NCBI GenBank assembly: GCA_003599455.1
Contig: QZKF01000025.1
Location: 1-64,000 of the forward strand
Length of the DNA: 64,000 nucleotides
Direction of reading: 5' to 3'
Source of the DNA: Comamonadaceae bacterium
GTDB taxonomy: Bacteria > Pseudomonadota > Gammaproteobacteria > Burkholderiales > Burkholderiaceae_C
Made by a program: the position numbers and the translations under genes
In this document: positions 27,970 through 37,393 of the stretch, one piece after another
Numbering within the stretch: the first letter of the stretch is position 1
Layout: every line of letters starts with the position of its first letter
The notes under the pieces: model-generated
What the model saw: the letters and a program-made list of their open reading frames with translations, nothing else
The model's database searches: none
Told to the model about the DNA's origin: nothing

Positions 27970-30048
27970 ATGAGCGGCAATACCCAGAACCACAAGCTTC
28001 CCCTTCTCGACCGCGACCACAGCATCCTCGCCTTCAACGAACGCGTTATGGATTGGGCGCGCCGGCCGGACGTGCCCTTGCTGGAGCGACTGCGCTACCT
28101 GAGCATCGTTTCCAGCAACCTGGACGAGTTCTTCGAGGTCCGCGTCGCCCCGCACCTCACCGCTGCGCGCACCAACGAGCAGCGCGGCCTCTACACCGCG
28201 CAGAGCTTCGAGCAGCTCTCCGAAGAGGTGCATGCGCTGGTGGCCCAGCAGTACGCGATCTACAACGACGAGCTGCTGCCGCTGCTCGAGAAAAAGGGCA
28301 TCAAGCTGATCTCGCACGGCGAACGCAATGTGCGCCAGCGCCGCTGGGTGAAGGAGTTCTTCGTCAAGGAAGTGCAGCCGCTGCTGATGCCGGTGGGGCT
28401 GGACCCGGCGCATCCGTTCCCGCAGGTGGCCAACAAGTCGCTCAACTTCATCGTGCGCCTGACCGGCAAGGACGCCTTTGGCCGCGAGAACGAGATCGCC
28501 ATCGTGAAGGTGCCGCGCATCCTGCCGCGTTTTTTCCGCATGCCACCCGTCAAGGGTTCGAAGCAGACGCACTTCGTTTCCATCTCCAGCCTGATCCGTT
28601 CGCACCTGGGCGACCTGTTCCCGGGCCGCCAGGTCACCGAGTTCTCGCAGTTCCGCGTCACGCGCCATTCCGATCTCGCGGTGGACGAGGAAGAGGTGAA
28701 GAACCTGCGCACCGCGCTGCGCAAGGGCTTGCAGCAGCGCCACTACGGCCAGGCGCTACGCCTGGAGGTCTCGGCGGGTTGTTCCGTCTACCTGTCCAAC
28801 TTCCTGCTTGAGCAGTTTGCCTTGCCCGAGCGAGCGCTGTACCGCGTGCCTGGTCCGGTCAATCTGGTGCGGCTGAACCAGCTGATCGACAAGGTCGACG
28901 CGCCCGCGCTGCGCTTCGAAAGCTACAACGCGGGCTGGCCGGCGCAGCTCACGCCCGGGCAGTCGTACTTCGAGCGGCTGCAGCAGGGCGACGTGCTGAT
29001 CCACCAGCCCTACGAGAGCTTCGACGCGGTGCTGGCCTTCCTGCGCGAGGCGGTGGAAGACCCGGACGTGCTGGCCATCAAGCAGACCATCTACCGCACC
29101 GGCGCCAAGTCGGAGCTGATGGACCTGCTGCGCGAGGCGGTGCGCCGGGGCAAGGAAGTGACGGCGGTGGTGGAACTCAAGGCGCGCTTCGACGAAGAGG
29201 CCAACATCAATTACGCCGAGCGGCTGGAGTCGGTCGGCGCGCAGGTGGTGTACGGCGTGGTGGGTCTCAAGACACACGCCAAGATGCTGCTGGTGACGCG
29301 CCGCGAACCCGCCGGGCTCAAGCGCTACGCGCACCTGTCCACCGGCAACTACAACCCCGGCACGGCGCGCCTGTACACCGACCTGAGCTACCTCACGGCC
29401 GACGACGCGCTCACCGCCGACCTGGAGCAGATCTTCCTGCACCTGGCCAGCCAGAACCGCCTGCCCCGGCTCAACAAGGCACTGATCGCGCCGTTCCACC
29501 TGCACAAGGCCATGCTCGACAAGGTCGAGGCCGCGGGCGCCGCAGCCCGGGCCGGGCAGGACGCCCGCATCATCCTCAAGATGAACGCGCTGACCGACGA
29601 GCCGATGGCGCGCGCGCTCGCTGCGGCCTCGCAGCACGGCGCAAAGATCGATCTCATCATTCGGGGCGCCTGCATCCTGCCGGCGCAGGTGCCGGGCTTC
29701 ACCGACAACGTACGCATCCGCTCGGTGATCGGGCGGTTGCTCGAGCACTCGCGGGTGTTCTATTTCCGCACCGGCGAGGTCGAGGAGCTCTGGCTCTCAA
29801 GCGCCGACTGGATGAACCGCAACATGCTGCGCCGCATCGAGCTGGCCTGGCCGGTGACCGATGCCGCGCTGCGCCACCGCATCATGGACGAATGCCTCTC
29901 GGCCTACCTGCACGACAGCAAGGACGCCTGGCTGCTGCAACCCGATGGCCGCTACGTGCCGGCCGGTGGTGCGGGCGGTGGCCGCAACCGCACCGTGCTG
30001 CATTCGGCGCAGTCCAGCCTCATGGCCCGCTATGGAAGCAAAGGCTGA
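27970..30048 (+). CDS. ppk1: Polyphosphate kinase 1
   Basis: Makes and degrades inorganic polyphosphate using ATP; peripheral inner-membrane enzyme. 692 residues, family-typical. N-domain with RYLSIVSSNLDEFFEVRVA; catalytic core with VTAVVELKARFDEEANINYAERLE, VGLKTHAKMLLVTRR and HLSTGNYNPGTARLYTD, which hold the phospho-His loop; C-terminal phospholipase-D-like half with FTDNVRIRSVIGRLLEHSR. I chose ATG 27970 (MSGNTQNHK); earlier in-frame codons would add 28 non-conserved residues and overlap the promoter. Its Pho box predicts induction by phosphate limitation. Confidence 0.96.
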   Translation: MSGNTQNHKLPLLDRDHSILAFNERVMDWARRPDVPLLERLRYLSIVSSNLDEFFEVRVAPHLTAARTNEQRGLYTAQSFEQLSEEVHALVAQQYAIYNDELLPLLEKKGIKLISHGERNVRQRRWVKEFFVKEVQPLLMPVGLDPAHPFPQVANKSLNFIVRLTGKDAFGRENEIAIVKVPRILPRFFRMPPVKGSKQTHFVSISSLIRSHLGDLFPGRQVTEFSQFRVTRHSDLAVDEEEVKNLRTALRKGLQQRHYGQALRLEVSAGCSVYLSNFLLEQFALPERALYRVPGPVNLVRLNQLIDKVDAPALRFESYNAGWPAQLTPGQSYFERLQQGDVLIHQPYESFDAVLAFLREAVEDPDVLAIKQTIYRTGAKSELMDLLREAVRRGKEVTAVVELKARFDEEANINYAERLESVGAQVVYGVVGLKTHAKMLLVTRREPAGLKRYAHLSTGNYNPGTARLYTDLSYLTADDALTADLEQIFLHLASQNRLPRLNKALIAPFHLHKAMLDKVEAAGAAARAGQDARIILKMNALTDEPMARALAAASQHGAKIDLIIRGACILPAQVPGFTDNVRIRSVIGRLLEHSRVFYFRTGEVEELWLSSADWMNRNMLRRIELAWPVTDAALRHRIMDECLSAYLHDSKDAWLLQPDGRYVPAGGAGGGRNRTVLHSAQSSLMARYGSKG

Positions 30049-30067
30049 CGCCATGGAGGGCCGGACC

Positions 30068-30550
30068 ATGGACCTGATTCTGTGGCGGCATGCCGAGGCG
30101 CATGAGCATCCTGAACTTCTGACCAGCCGGCCGGGTGATGCGCTCGATCTGGCGCGCCGGCTGACGCCACGCGGCGAGAAACAGGCCGCGCGCATGGCCG
30201 CCTGGCTGGACCGGCAGTTGCCCGACGGCGCGCGCATCTGGAGCAGCCCGGCCGTGCGCTGCGAGCAGACCGCCCTGGCGCTGGGCCGCAAGTTCAAGCT
30301 GCGCGAGGAACTCGCACCCGAAGGCGACCCGCAGGCGCTGCTGGAACTGGTGCAGTGGCCAATGGGCAAATCGCCGGTGGTGGTGGTCGGCCACCAGCCC
30401 ACGCTGGGCCGGGTGGTGGCCCGCTTGCTGGGCCTCGCGGAAGCAGACTGCTCGGTCAAGAAGGGCGCCGTGTGGTGGCTGCGCCACCGCGACCGCGGAA
30501 GCGCGGGCCAGACCGTGGTGGTCACCGTGCAGACGCCCGAACTCATCTGA
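30068..30550 (+). CDS. sixA: Phosphohistidine phosphatase SixA
   Basis: Histidine-phosphatase superfamily member that removes phosphate from phosphohistidine proteins, for example NPr of the nitrogen PTS in E. coli. 160 residues: RHAEAHE (catalytic His8), TPRGEKQAARMAAWL, WSSPAVRCEQTA and VVVGHQPTLGRVV with the second catalytic His. GGAGG lies eight bases before ATG 30068, which is preferred to ATG 30053. It follows ppk1 by 19 bases and is probably cotranscribed. A role acting on a phosphohistidine partner within this phosphate locus is untested. Confidence 0.9.
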   Translation: MDLILWRHAEAHEHPELLTSRPGDALDLARRLTPRGEKQAARMAAWLDRQLPDGARIWSSPAVRCEQTALALGRKFKLREELAPEGDPQALLELVQWPMGKSPVVVVGHQPTLGRVVARLLGLAEADCSVKKGAVWWLRHRDRGSAGQTVVVTVQTPELI

Positions 30551-30577
30551 ACACCCGCGCGCAGGCGGGTGCGCGCC

Positions 30578-31036
30578 TCAGGCGGTTTTCTTGGCGGGCG
30601 CGGCGCGGCGCACGCCAGGGCGCCGTGCGGCGGCGGTCTTGCTCGAGGGTGCTGCCTTCCTGGCCACGGTCTTTGTGGTTGCCTTGGCGGCCACCTTTGC
30701 AGCCACCTTCACCACAGGCTTTGCAGCCTTGGGAGCGACAGGATTGGCGGCCGCCTTCGCAGCGGGCTTCGCCGCCGGCTTCTTGTCTCCGCCAGTGGGG
30801 CGGCCCGTCTTGAGCGCGGGCACCGCCGACAACGCGGCTTTGTAGGCGGCATCGCTCAGACCCTGCAGCACCATCAGGCCCGCGCGCAGCAGTTCGCTCT
30901 TCTTGACACTGGAACCCAGTGCGATGGCGCGCGTCTTGAGCGCGTCGATGGCCGCGAACTCGGTCTTCGGGATGGTGAAGCTGTCCCGCACCAGCTTGGG
31001 TTTCTTGGGGCTGGGGTTGCTGCTCTGACTGGCCAT
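30578..31036 (-). CDS. Ribbon-helix-helix-like protein with histone H1-like Lys/Ala/Pro tail
   Basis: 152 residues in two halves. Residues about 14-70 (VRDSFTIPKTEF, then AIDALKTRAIAL, then KKSELLRAGLMVLQGL) have the strand-helix-helix outline of ribbon-helix-helix DNA binders. The rest is low-complexity KPAAKAAANP-type sequence like bacterial histone H1 analogues. A nucleoid-associated or repressor role is inferred. It sits between sixA (convergent) and ppx (upstream, same strand). The promoter region carries tandem repeats that could be its own operator. I do not recognise a named gene. Confidence 0.78.
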   Translation of the reverse strand: MASQSSNPSPKKPKLVRDSFTIPKTEFAAIDALKTRAIALGSSVKKSELLRAGLMVLQGLSDAAYKAALSAVPALKTGRPTGGDKKPAAKPAAKAAANPVAPKAAKPVVKVAAKVAAKATTKTVARKAAPSSKTAAARRPGVRRAAPAKKTA

Positions 31037-31067
31037 GTATGCACTCCGTGATGGTGAAAAGGGGTGC

Positions 31068-31092
31068 AGTATAAACCGTATATACCGTTTAA
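31068..31092 (-). promoter_or_regulatory. -10 element with tandem 9-bp repeat, candidate operator
   Basis: On the minus strand TATACT (31073-31068) is a good -10 about 32 bases before the start codon. Directly upstream, the plus strand reads ACCGTATAT-ACCGTTTAA (31075-31092): two head-to-tail copies sharing ACCGT at a 9-base period, in the promoter spacer where a repressor would bind. The -35 is poorly defined. Confidence 0.5.
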
Positions 31093-31159
31093 TTTCCTAC
31101 TGTGAAATTATGACAATGTCGTGACATGAAGGTCCGGCATGCGCTGCACGCCGCCGACC

Positions 31160-32644
31160 TCACCGGATGTCGGCGGTGAATTTCCAGGCCGATTTCTGCC
31201 AGGCCACCACTTCCTCGCCCAGCAGCCAGGCCGACTGCGGGTAGCGCCGGGCCCAGCCCGGGTTGGTGGAGAGCTTGAAGGCGCGCGACTTGTAGCTCAG
31301 CTTGACCGATTCGTGCTCGGGCATCTGGCGCGCATGGCACAGCAGCACCGCCAGGCGCAGCGCCATGAGCTGCTTGGCAAACAGCTCGTCCATCAGCGCC
31401 TCTTCGAGCTTGCGCAGCTTGCCGCGTTGGCCCATCACCAGCTGGCTCATGCGGTGCAGCTCGGGCAGCGAAAAACCGCGCGCGTCCACGTTGTCCAGGA
31501 TGTAGGCGCCGTGGTGGTGCGAGCGCTCGTGCGAGATGTGGGTGCCGATCTCGTGCAGCCGCGCGGCCCAGGCGAGCTTCTGCGAATAGCGTTCGTTCTG
31601 CGCGTCGAGCGCGGCGATCTGGGAGAACAGGGCGGTGCTGACGTCGCTCACCCGCTTGCCCTGCGCCTCATCGGCTGAAAAGCGGCTGGCCAGCCAGCGC
31701 ACCGTGCGCTCGCGCACGTCGCCGCCATCGGTGTCGCGGTCGATCAGGTCGTACAGCGCGCCGTGGCGCAGCGCACCCTGGGCGGGCACCATCTGCTCGA
31801 TGCCGAACAGGTCGAAGATCGCGCGCAGCACGCTCAAACCGCCACCGATGACCGGGCGCCGGTCGTCCTTCAGGCCCTCGATGCGCAACTGGTCGGCGCT
31901 GCCGGCCTTGATCAGTCGCTCGGTCAGCCAGTCCAGCCCCGAACGCGTGACCACGCCGGTGGCCCAGCCGTTGGCGCCCAGCATGTCGGCCACCGCGCCC
32001 ACGGTGCCGGAGGAACCGTAGGCCACGGTCCATTCGGCCGGAGGAAACTTGTCCAGCGCCTCGTCGATCACGGCCTTGGCGGCCACCTCGGCGGTCTTGA
32101 ACGCGGCGGCGCTGAACTGGTTGCGCGGGAAGTAGCGCGTGGACCAGGCCACGCTGCCCAGACGGTAGGACTCCATGGTGCGGGCCGAATAGCCCTGACC
32201 GAGGATCATTTCGGTCGAGCGCCCGCCGATGTCGACCACCAGCCGCTTTTCGTCCGAGTGCGGCAGCAGTCGCGACACGCCCTGGTAGATCAGCCGCGCT
32301 TCTTCGTAGCCCGACACCACGTCGATCGAAAACCCCAGGATGGCCTGGGCGTTGCGCAGGAATTCGTCGCGGTTCTTCGCCTCGCGCAGGGTCTGCGTGG
32401 CGACCGCGCGCACCTGCTGCTTCTTGAAGCCGTGCAGGCGCTCGGCGAACCGGGCCAGGCATTCCCAGCCACGCTCCATCGCGGCCTGGCTCAGGTTTTT
32501 CTCCTCGTCCAGCCCGTTGCCCTGGCGCACGGTTTCCTTGAGGTATTCGATGCGCTCGATGTGCCCCGAGTGGTAGCGGCCGATTTCCAGCCGGAAACTG
32601 TTGGAGCCGAGGTCGATGGCGGCGAGGAGGGTTCCGTTTTGCAT
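31160..32644 (-). CDS. ppx: Exopolyphosphatase, Ppx/GppA family
   Basis: Releases phosphate from polyphosphate chain ends (and may hydrolyse pppGpp). 494 residues. The ASKHA ATPase-fold phosphate loops are LLAAIDLGSNSFRLEIGR at the start and KRLVVDIGGRSTEMILG near residue 145. A C-terminal HD-like region (RLHEIGTHISHERSHHHGAYI) follows, as in full-length Ppx. It is divergent from pstS and lies opposite ppk1, giving synthesis and breakdown genes on either side of sixA. Confidence 0.94.
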   Translation of the reverse strand: MQNGTLLAAIDLGSNSFRLEIGRYHSGHIERIEYLKETVRQGNGLDEEKNLSQAAMERGWECLARFAERLHGFKKQQVRAVATQTLREAKNRDEFLRNAQAILGFSIDVVSGYEEARLIYQGVSRLLPHSDEKRLVVDIGGRSTEMILGQGYSARTMESYRLGSVAWSTRYFPRNQFSAAAFKTAEVAAKAVIDEALDKFPPAEWTVAYGSSGTVGAVADMLGANGWATGVVTRSGLDWLTERLIKAGSADQLRIEGLKDDRRPVIGGGLSVLRAIFDLFGIEQMVPAQGALRHGALYDLIDRDTDGGDVRERTVRWLASRFSADEAQGKRVSDVSTALFSQIAALDAQNERYSQKLAWAARLHEIGTHISHERSHHHGAYILDNVDARGFSLPELHRMSQLVMGQRGKLRKLEEALMDELFAKQLMALRLAVLLCHARQMPEHESVKLSYKSRAFKLSTNPGWARRYPQSAWLLGEEVVAWQKSAWKFTADIR

Positions 32645-32779
32645 GCGAGGCGGTGGGAGGCAGGGGCGGCGGGGCCCGGGTAACGCGATGGAAGGTGGGG
32701 TATGGATTGTGACGCATGCCCATTCAGGACCCCATCTGGCACACGCCTGCCGGGGCGTTCGTTCTGTGACAGTTCATTC

Positions 32780-32813
32780 GTGTCATGAGCTTGTCACATT
32801 GCCTGCCTAGAGT
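32780..32813 (+). promoter_or_regulatory. Pho box and -10 element upstream of pstS
   Basis: GTGTCAT-GAGC-TTGTCAC (32780-32797) gives two PhoB half-sites at an 11-base period; TAGAGT at 32808-32813 follows after ten bases. The same geometry as the ppk1 site supports PhoB control of the pst operon. Confidence 0.75.
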
Positions 32814-32851
32814 CCTTCTTGTTACGTTTTCCCAACCGCAAGGAGCTTCCG

Positions 32852-33883
32852 ATGATCACCAAACGCATTTTCCTCAAGACCGTGGCCGCTGCCGCCATGG
32901 CCACCGCCGGCATGGGCTCCGCACTCGCCGCCGACATCACCGGCGCCGGCGCTACCTTCCCCTTCCCGATCTACGCCAAGTGGGCCGAGGCCTACAAGAA
33001 GGAAACGGGTACCGGCCTGAACTACCAGTCCATCGGTTCTTCCGGTGGCATCCGCCAGATCCGCGCCAAGACCGTGGCCTTTGGCGCCACCGACGCGCCC
33101 GTGCCCGGTGCCGACCTCGACAAGGACGGCATGGTGCAGTTCCCTGCCATCATCGGCGGCACCGTGCCCGTGATCAACCTCGACGGCTTCAAGCCGGGTG
33201 AACTGCGCGTGACCGGCCCCGTGCTGGCCGAGATGTTCCTGGGCAAGATCACCAAGTGGAACGACGCCAAGCTGGTGGCCCTGAACCCCGGCAAGACCCT
33301 GCCCGACGCCAACATCACCGTGGTGCACCGCGCCGACGGTTCGGGCACCACCTTCAACTGGACCGACTACCTGACCGTGGTCAGCAAGGAATGGGCCGAC
33401 ACCGTGGGCAAGGGCGCTGCCGTGAAGTGGCCGGCACCGTCGTCCGTCGGTGGCAAGGGCAACGAAGGCGTGGCCGCCAACGTGAACCGTGTCAAGGGCG
33501 CGCTGGGCTATGTGGAATACGCCTACGTGAAGAAGAACAACATGAACTTCCTGCAGCTGCAGAACGCCGACGGCAAGTATGTGAGCCCGGACGACACCGC
33601 TTTCGCCGCCGCCGCCGCCAGCGCCGACTGGTTCAGCGCACCCGGCATGGGCATCTCGATGGTGAACGCCAAGGGTGCGCAGAGCTGGCCCGTGAGCACG
33701 GCCTCCTTCATCCTGATGTACAAGGACCCGGCCGACAAGGCGCAGTCCGCCGAAGTGCTGAAGTTCTTCGACTGGGCCTTCAAGAACGGCAAGGGCCTGG
33801 CTTCCGAGCTGGACTACGTGCCGCTGCCCGACGCGCTGACGGCCCAGATCCGCTCCAAGGTTTGGACGCAGATCGCCAAGTAA
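32852..33883 (+). CDS. pstS: Phosphate ABC transporter substrate-binding protein
   Basis: Periplasmic high-affinity phosphate receptor. 343 residues with a signal peptide (KRIFLKTVAAAAMATAGMGS, cleavage near ALAA/DITG). The phosphate-binding segments are GAGATFPFPIYAKW, SIGSSGGIRQI, FGATDAPV and RADGSGTTFNWTDYL. AAGGAG precedes ATG 32852 by eight to nine bases. First gene of pstSCAB-phoU-phoBR, under a Pho box; a hairpin after the stop may raise its expression above that of the membrane components. Confidence 0.97.
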   Translation: MITKRIFLKTVAAAAMATAGMGSALAADITGAGATFPFPIYAKWAEAYKKETGTGLNYQSIGSSGGIRQIRAKTVAFGATDAPVPGADLDKDGMVQFPAIIGGTVPVINLDGFKPGELRVTGPVLAEMFLGKITKWNDAKLVALNPGKTLPDANITVVHRADGSGTTFNWTDYLTVVSKEWADTVGKGAAVKWPAPSSVGGKGNEGVAANVNRVKGALGYVEYAYVKKNNMNFLQLQNADGKYVSPDDTAFAAAAASADWFSAPGMGISMVNAKGAQSWPVSTASFILMYKDPADKAQSAEVLKFFDWAFKNGKGLASELDYVPLPDALTAQIRSKVWTQIAK

Positions 33884-33904
33884 GTTAGGCTGCCCCTGAA
33901 AGCG

Positions 33905-33945
33905 CATCCGTCGGCTGGCGCGGTCTGGCCGGCGGATGTGGTTTT
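33905..33945 (+). terminator. Intra-operon hairpin with T-run between pstS and pstC
   Basis: CATCCGTCGGC (33905-33915) pairs with GCCGGCGGATG (33928-33938) over 11 positions with one G-U, followed by TGGTTTT. It looks like a leaky terminator or mRNA-stabilising stem that sets pstS above pstCAB. Confidence 0.65.
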
Positions 33946-33977
33946 ATGGGGCCGGTATCAGCCGGATGGGAGTCAAC

Positions 33978-34976
33978 ATGAGCCTGGGAACCACGATGAG
34001 TTCGCAACCCGTGTCCGTTGCTTCGGACAACCCCAACATGGAGTCGATTGCCAGGAAGCAGCGACTGCAGGACGTCTTTTTTCACCGTGTCACCCAGAGT
34101 TTTTCGCTGCTGGTGCTGGTTGCCCTGATGGGCATCATCGTCTCGCTGTTCATCAACGCGTGGCCGACCTTCCAGAAGTTCGGTGTCCAGTTCATCTGGC
34201 GCGTCGAGTGGGACATCATCAACGAAGAATTCGGTGCGGCGATCGCCATCGTGGGCACGCTGGCCAGCGCGGGCATCGCCCTGCTGATCGCGGTGCCGCT
34301 GGCCTTCGGCATCGCGCTGTTCCTGACCGAGACCTGCCCGGTGTGGCTGCGCCGCCCGCTGGGCACCGCGGTCGAGCTGCTGGCGGCGGTGCCGTCCATC
34401 ATCTACGGCATGTTCGGCCTGTTCGTGTTCGCACCGTTGTTTGCCGACTACTTCCAGGTGCCGGTGCAGCAGATGCTGGGTGGGATGCCGCTGGTGGGCT
34501 TCCTGTTCGGTGGCAGCACCAACGGCTTCGGCATCCTGGCCGCCGGCATCGTGCTGGCCTTCATGGTGCTGCCCTTCGTGGCCGCCGTGATGCGCGACGT
34601 GTTCGAGATCGTGCCGCCCATCCTGCGCGAATCGGCCTACGGCCTGGGCTGCACGACCTGGGAGGTGGTGCGCCGCGTGGTGCTGCCCTACACGCAGAAG
34701 GGCGTGATCGGCGGGATCATGCTCGGTCTGGGCCGTGCCCTGGGTGAGACCATGGCGGTCACTTTCGTGATCGGCAACGCCAACCGCATGCCGACCTCGC
34801 TGTTCTCGCCCGGCACCTCGATCGCCTCGACACTGGCCAACGAGTTCGGCGAAGCGGCTGACTTCCACCTCTCCACGCTGTTCGCGCTCGGCTTCCTGCT
34901 GTTCGTGATCACCTTCATCGTGCTGTCGGCGGCCAAGATCATGCTGCTGCGCGCCGAGAAGGCCAAGGGCCTCTGA
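33978..34976 (+). CDS. pstC: Phosphate ABC transporter permease PstC
   Basis: Inner-membrane channel subunit, paired with PstA. 332 residues with about six membrane segments, the first at [19 protein letters not shown]. The permease signatures are [19 protein letters not shown] and the EAA-type loop [20 protein letters not shown], followed by [20 protein letters not shown] 33978 is favoured by GGGAG five bases upstream; ATG 33966 and 33996 are alternatives. pstA follows after 13 bases. Confidence 0.95.
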   Translation: MSLGTTMSSQPVSVASDNPNMESIARKQRLQDVFFHRVTQSFSLLVLVALMGIIVSLFINAWPTFQKFGVQFIWRVEWDIINEEFGAAIAIVGTLASAGIALLIAVPLAFGIALFLTETCPVWLRRPLGTAVELLAAVPSIIYGMFGLFVFAPLFADYFQVPVQQMLGGMPLVGFLFGGSTNGFGILAAGIVLAFMVLPFVAAVMRDVFEIVPPILRESAYGLGCTTWEVVRRVVLPYTQKGVIGGIMLGLGRALGETMAVTFVIGNANRMPTSLFSPGTSIASTLANEFGEAADFHLSTLFALGFLLFVITFIVLSAAKIMLLRAEKAKGL

Positions 34977-34989
34977 AACGGACATCACC

Positions 34990-35844
34990 ATGGAATTCAA
35001 CCAATCCCTCTACAAGAGCCGCCAGCGCTCCAACGCAATCGGGCTGACCCTGTCCATGGGCGCCATGGTGCTCGGCCTGTGCGTGCTGCTCTGGATCCTG
35101 ACCGTGTTGTTCAGCAACGGCTTTGCCGCGCTGGACTGGAACATGTTCACGCAGTCCACCCCGGCGCCCGGCAGCGAAGGCGGCGGCCTGGCCAACGCCA
35201 TCGTGGGCAGCCTGATGATGGTCGGCTTTGCCGTGCTGGTGTCCACGCCCATCGGCGTGTTTGCCGGGGTGTACCTGGCCGAGTACGGCGACACCAGCAA
35301 GACCGCCGAGCTCACCCGCTTCGTGACCGACATCATGCTGTCGGCTCCCTCCATCGTGCTCGGCCTGTTCGTCTACGCCATCGCGGTGGCCACGGTGGGC
35401 AACTTCTCCGGCTGGGCCGGTAGCCTGGCCCTGTCGCTGATCGCCGTGCCGGTGGTCGTGCGCACCACGGAAAACATGCTGCGCCTGGTGCCGGGCAGCC
35501 TGCGCGAGGCGGCCTTCGCCCTCGGTGCCCCGCGCTGGAAGGTCGCCACACTGGTGACGCTGCGCGCGGCCAAGAGCGGTGTCATGACCGGCCTGCTGCT
35601 CGCAGTGGCCCGCATCAGCGGCGAAACCGCACCGCTGCTGTTCACCGCGCTCAACAACCAGTTCTTCAGCACCGACATGGGTTCGCCCATGGCCAACCTG
35701 CCGGTGGTGATCTTCCAGTTCGCCCTGAGCCCCTACGACAACTGGATCCGCCTGGCCTGGGGCGGTGCACTGATCATCACGCTCTCCGTGCTGGTGCTCA
35801 ACATCGTCGCGCGGGTGTTCCTGCGCGAGAAAACCACCGGCTGA
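34990..35844 (+). CDS. pstA: Phosphate ABC transporter permease PstA
   Basis: Second membrane subunit of the Pst importer. 284 residues, about six membrane helices, starting [19 protein letters not shown]. Shows the periplasmic loop [35 protein letters not shown], and the EAA loop [20 protein letters not shown] that docks on Pst[17 protein letters not shown] is typical. pstB begins 38 bases downstream. Confidence 0.95.
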   Translation: MEFNQSLYKSRQRSNAIGLTLSMGAMVLGLCVLLWILTVLFSNGFAALDWNMFTQSTPAPGSEGGGLANAIVGSLMMVGFAVLVSTPIGVFAGVYLAEYGDTSKTAELTRFVTDIMLSAPSIVLGLFVYAIAVATVGNFSGWAGSLALSLIAVPVVVRTTENMLRLVPGSLREAAFALGAPRWKVATLVTLRAAKSGVMTGLLLAVARISGETAPLLFTALNNQFFSTDMGSPMANLPVVIFQFALSPYDNWIRLAWGGALIITLSVLVLNIVARVFLREKTTG

Positions 35845-35882
35845 GCCGCCACCCCATCCTTCCATCCCGAAGCATCAACGAT

Positions 35883-36689
35883 ATGGACATGACCATGCCG
35901 AACGTCGCCACCGCAGCCCAGCCTGCCGCCAACGCCAAAAACGCGCTGGAGCTGCGCAACCTGAACTTCTTCTACGGCAAGTTCCAGGGTCTGAAGAACG
36001 TCAACATGAACATCGAGGAACGCAAGGTGACGGCCTTCATCGGGCCGTCGGGCTGCGGCAAGTCCACGCTGCTGCGCACGCTCAACCGCATGTACAGCCT
36101 GTACCCCGGCCAGCGTGCCGAGGGCCAGATCAATTTCTACGGCCAGAACATCCTGGACGCCAAGCAGGACATCAACCTGCTGCGCGCGCGCATCGGCATG
36201 GTGTTCCAGAAGCCCACACCCTTTCCCATGTCGATCTACGACAACATCGCGTTCGGGGTGAAGCTGTACGAAGACCTCAGCCGTGGCGAGATGGACGACC
36301 GCGTCGAATGGGCGCTGTCCAAGGCGGCGCTGTGGAACGAGGTGAAAGACAAGCTGAACCAGAGCGGCCTGTCGCTCTCCGGCGGCCAGCAACAGCGCCT
36401 GTGCATCGCGCGCAGCGTGGCGGTCAAGCCCTCGGTGCTGCTGCTCGACGAGCCCACCTCGGCGCTGGACCCGATCTCCACCGGCAAGGTGGAGGAACTG
36501 GTGCACGAACTCAAGCAGGACTACACCATCGCCATCGTGACGCACAACATGCAGCAGGCCGCGCGCTGCAGCGACTACACCGCCTACATGTACCTGGGCG
36601 AGCTGATCGAGTTCGGCTCGACCGAGCAGATCTTCTTCAAGCCGAACAAGACCGAGACGGAAGACTACATCACAGGAAGGTTTGGTTAA
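35883..36689 (+). CDS. pstB: Phosphate ABC transporter ATP-binding protein
   Basis: Energises Pst uptake and signals with PhoU/PhoR. 268 residues. Walker [11 protein letters not shown]-loop [18 protein letters not shown] signature [14 protein letters not shown], Walker [14 protein letters not shown] and H-loop [11 protein letters not shown]. The N-terminal 20 residues are Ala-rich and variable, so an internal ATG (35889 or 35895) is possible. phoU starts three bases after the stop. Confidence 0.97.
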   Translation: MDMTMPNVATAAQPAANAKNALELRNLNFFYGKFQGLKNVNMNIEERKVTAFIGPSGCGKSTLLRTLNRMYSLYPGQRAEGQINFYGQNILDAKQDINLLRARIGMVFQKPTPFPMSIYDNIAFGVKLYEDLSRGEMDDRVEWALSKAALWNEVKDKLNQSGLSLSGGQQQRLCIARSVAVKPSVLLLDEPTSALDPISTGKVEELVHELKQDYTIAIVTHNMQQAARCSDYTAYMYLGELIEFGSTEQIFFKPNKTETEDYITGRFG

Positions 36690-36691
36690 AC

Positions 36692-37393
36692 ATGAGCGAC
36701 AAACACATCTCCAGCCAGTTCGACGCCGAACTGAACTCGATCTCCACGCACGTGCTCGAAATGGGCGGCCTGGTCGAGTCCCAGCTGCACCAGGCGGTCT
36801 ACGCGTTGATCCACATGAGCCTCGAATCGGCCGAACAGGTGCTGGAGAACGAGAACCGCATCAACCAGATGGAAGTGCAGATCGATCACGAGATCATCTC
36901 CACCATCGGCCGGCGCCAGCCCACCGCGCGCGACCTGCGTTTCCTGATGGCGATCTCGCGCACCACGCAGAACCTGGAGCGCGCCGGCGACGAGGTGGCC
37001 CGCATTGCGCGCATGGTCAAGTCCATCATCCAGAACGGTTCGCCGCGCAACCTGCCCAGTTCGGAACTGCGCATGGCCGCCGACCTGGCCGCGGCCCTGC
37101 TGCGCAAGACGCTGGATTCGTTCGCCCGCCTCGACACCGCCATGGCGGTGGCGATCATCAAGGGCGATGATGCGATCGACCATGAGTACAACGGCTTCCT
37201 GCGCAAGCTCATCACCTACATGATGGAAGACCCGCGCACCATCTCGCCCAGCCTGGACCTGCTGTTCCTGGCCAAGTCGATCGAGCGCGTGGGCGACCAC
37301 GCCAAGAACATCGCCGAGCAGATCATCTTCATCGTCAAGGGCGAAGATGTGCGCCACGCCCCGATGTCGGAAGTGGAGTCGGTGGTCGGATGA
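36692..37393 (+). CDS. phoU: Phosphate signalling regulator PhoU
   Basis: Negative regulator linking the Pst transporter to PhoR; keeps the regulon off when phosphate is ample. 233 residues with two PhoU helical-bundle repeats, each with an E/D-rich metal motif: ENRINQMEVQIDHEI, RTTQNLERAGDEVARIAR, then DAIDHEYNGFLRK and SIERVGDHAKNIAEQI. The start matches MSDKHISSQFDAELN. It overlaps phoB by four bases (ATGA), so regulator and transporter are coupled. Confidence 0.97.
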   Translation: MSDKHISSQFDAELNSISTHVLEMGGLVESQLHQAVYALIHMSLESAEQVLENENRINQMEVQIDHEIISTIGRRQPTARDLRFLMAISRTTQNLERAGDEVARIARMVKSIIQNGSPRNLPSSELRMAADLAAALLRKTLDSFARLDTAMAVAIIKGDDAIDHEYNGFLRKLITYMMEDPRTISPSLDLLFLAKSIERVGDHAKNIAEQIIFIVKGEDVRHAPMSEVESVVG

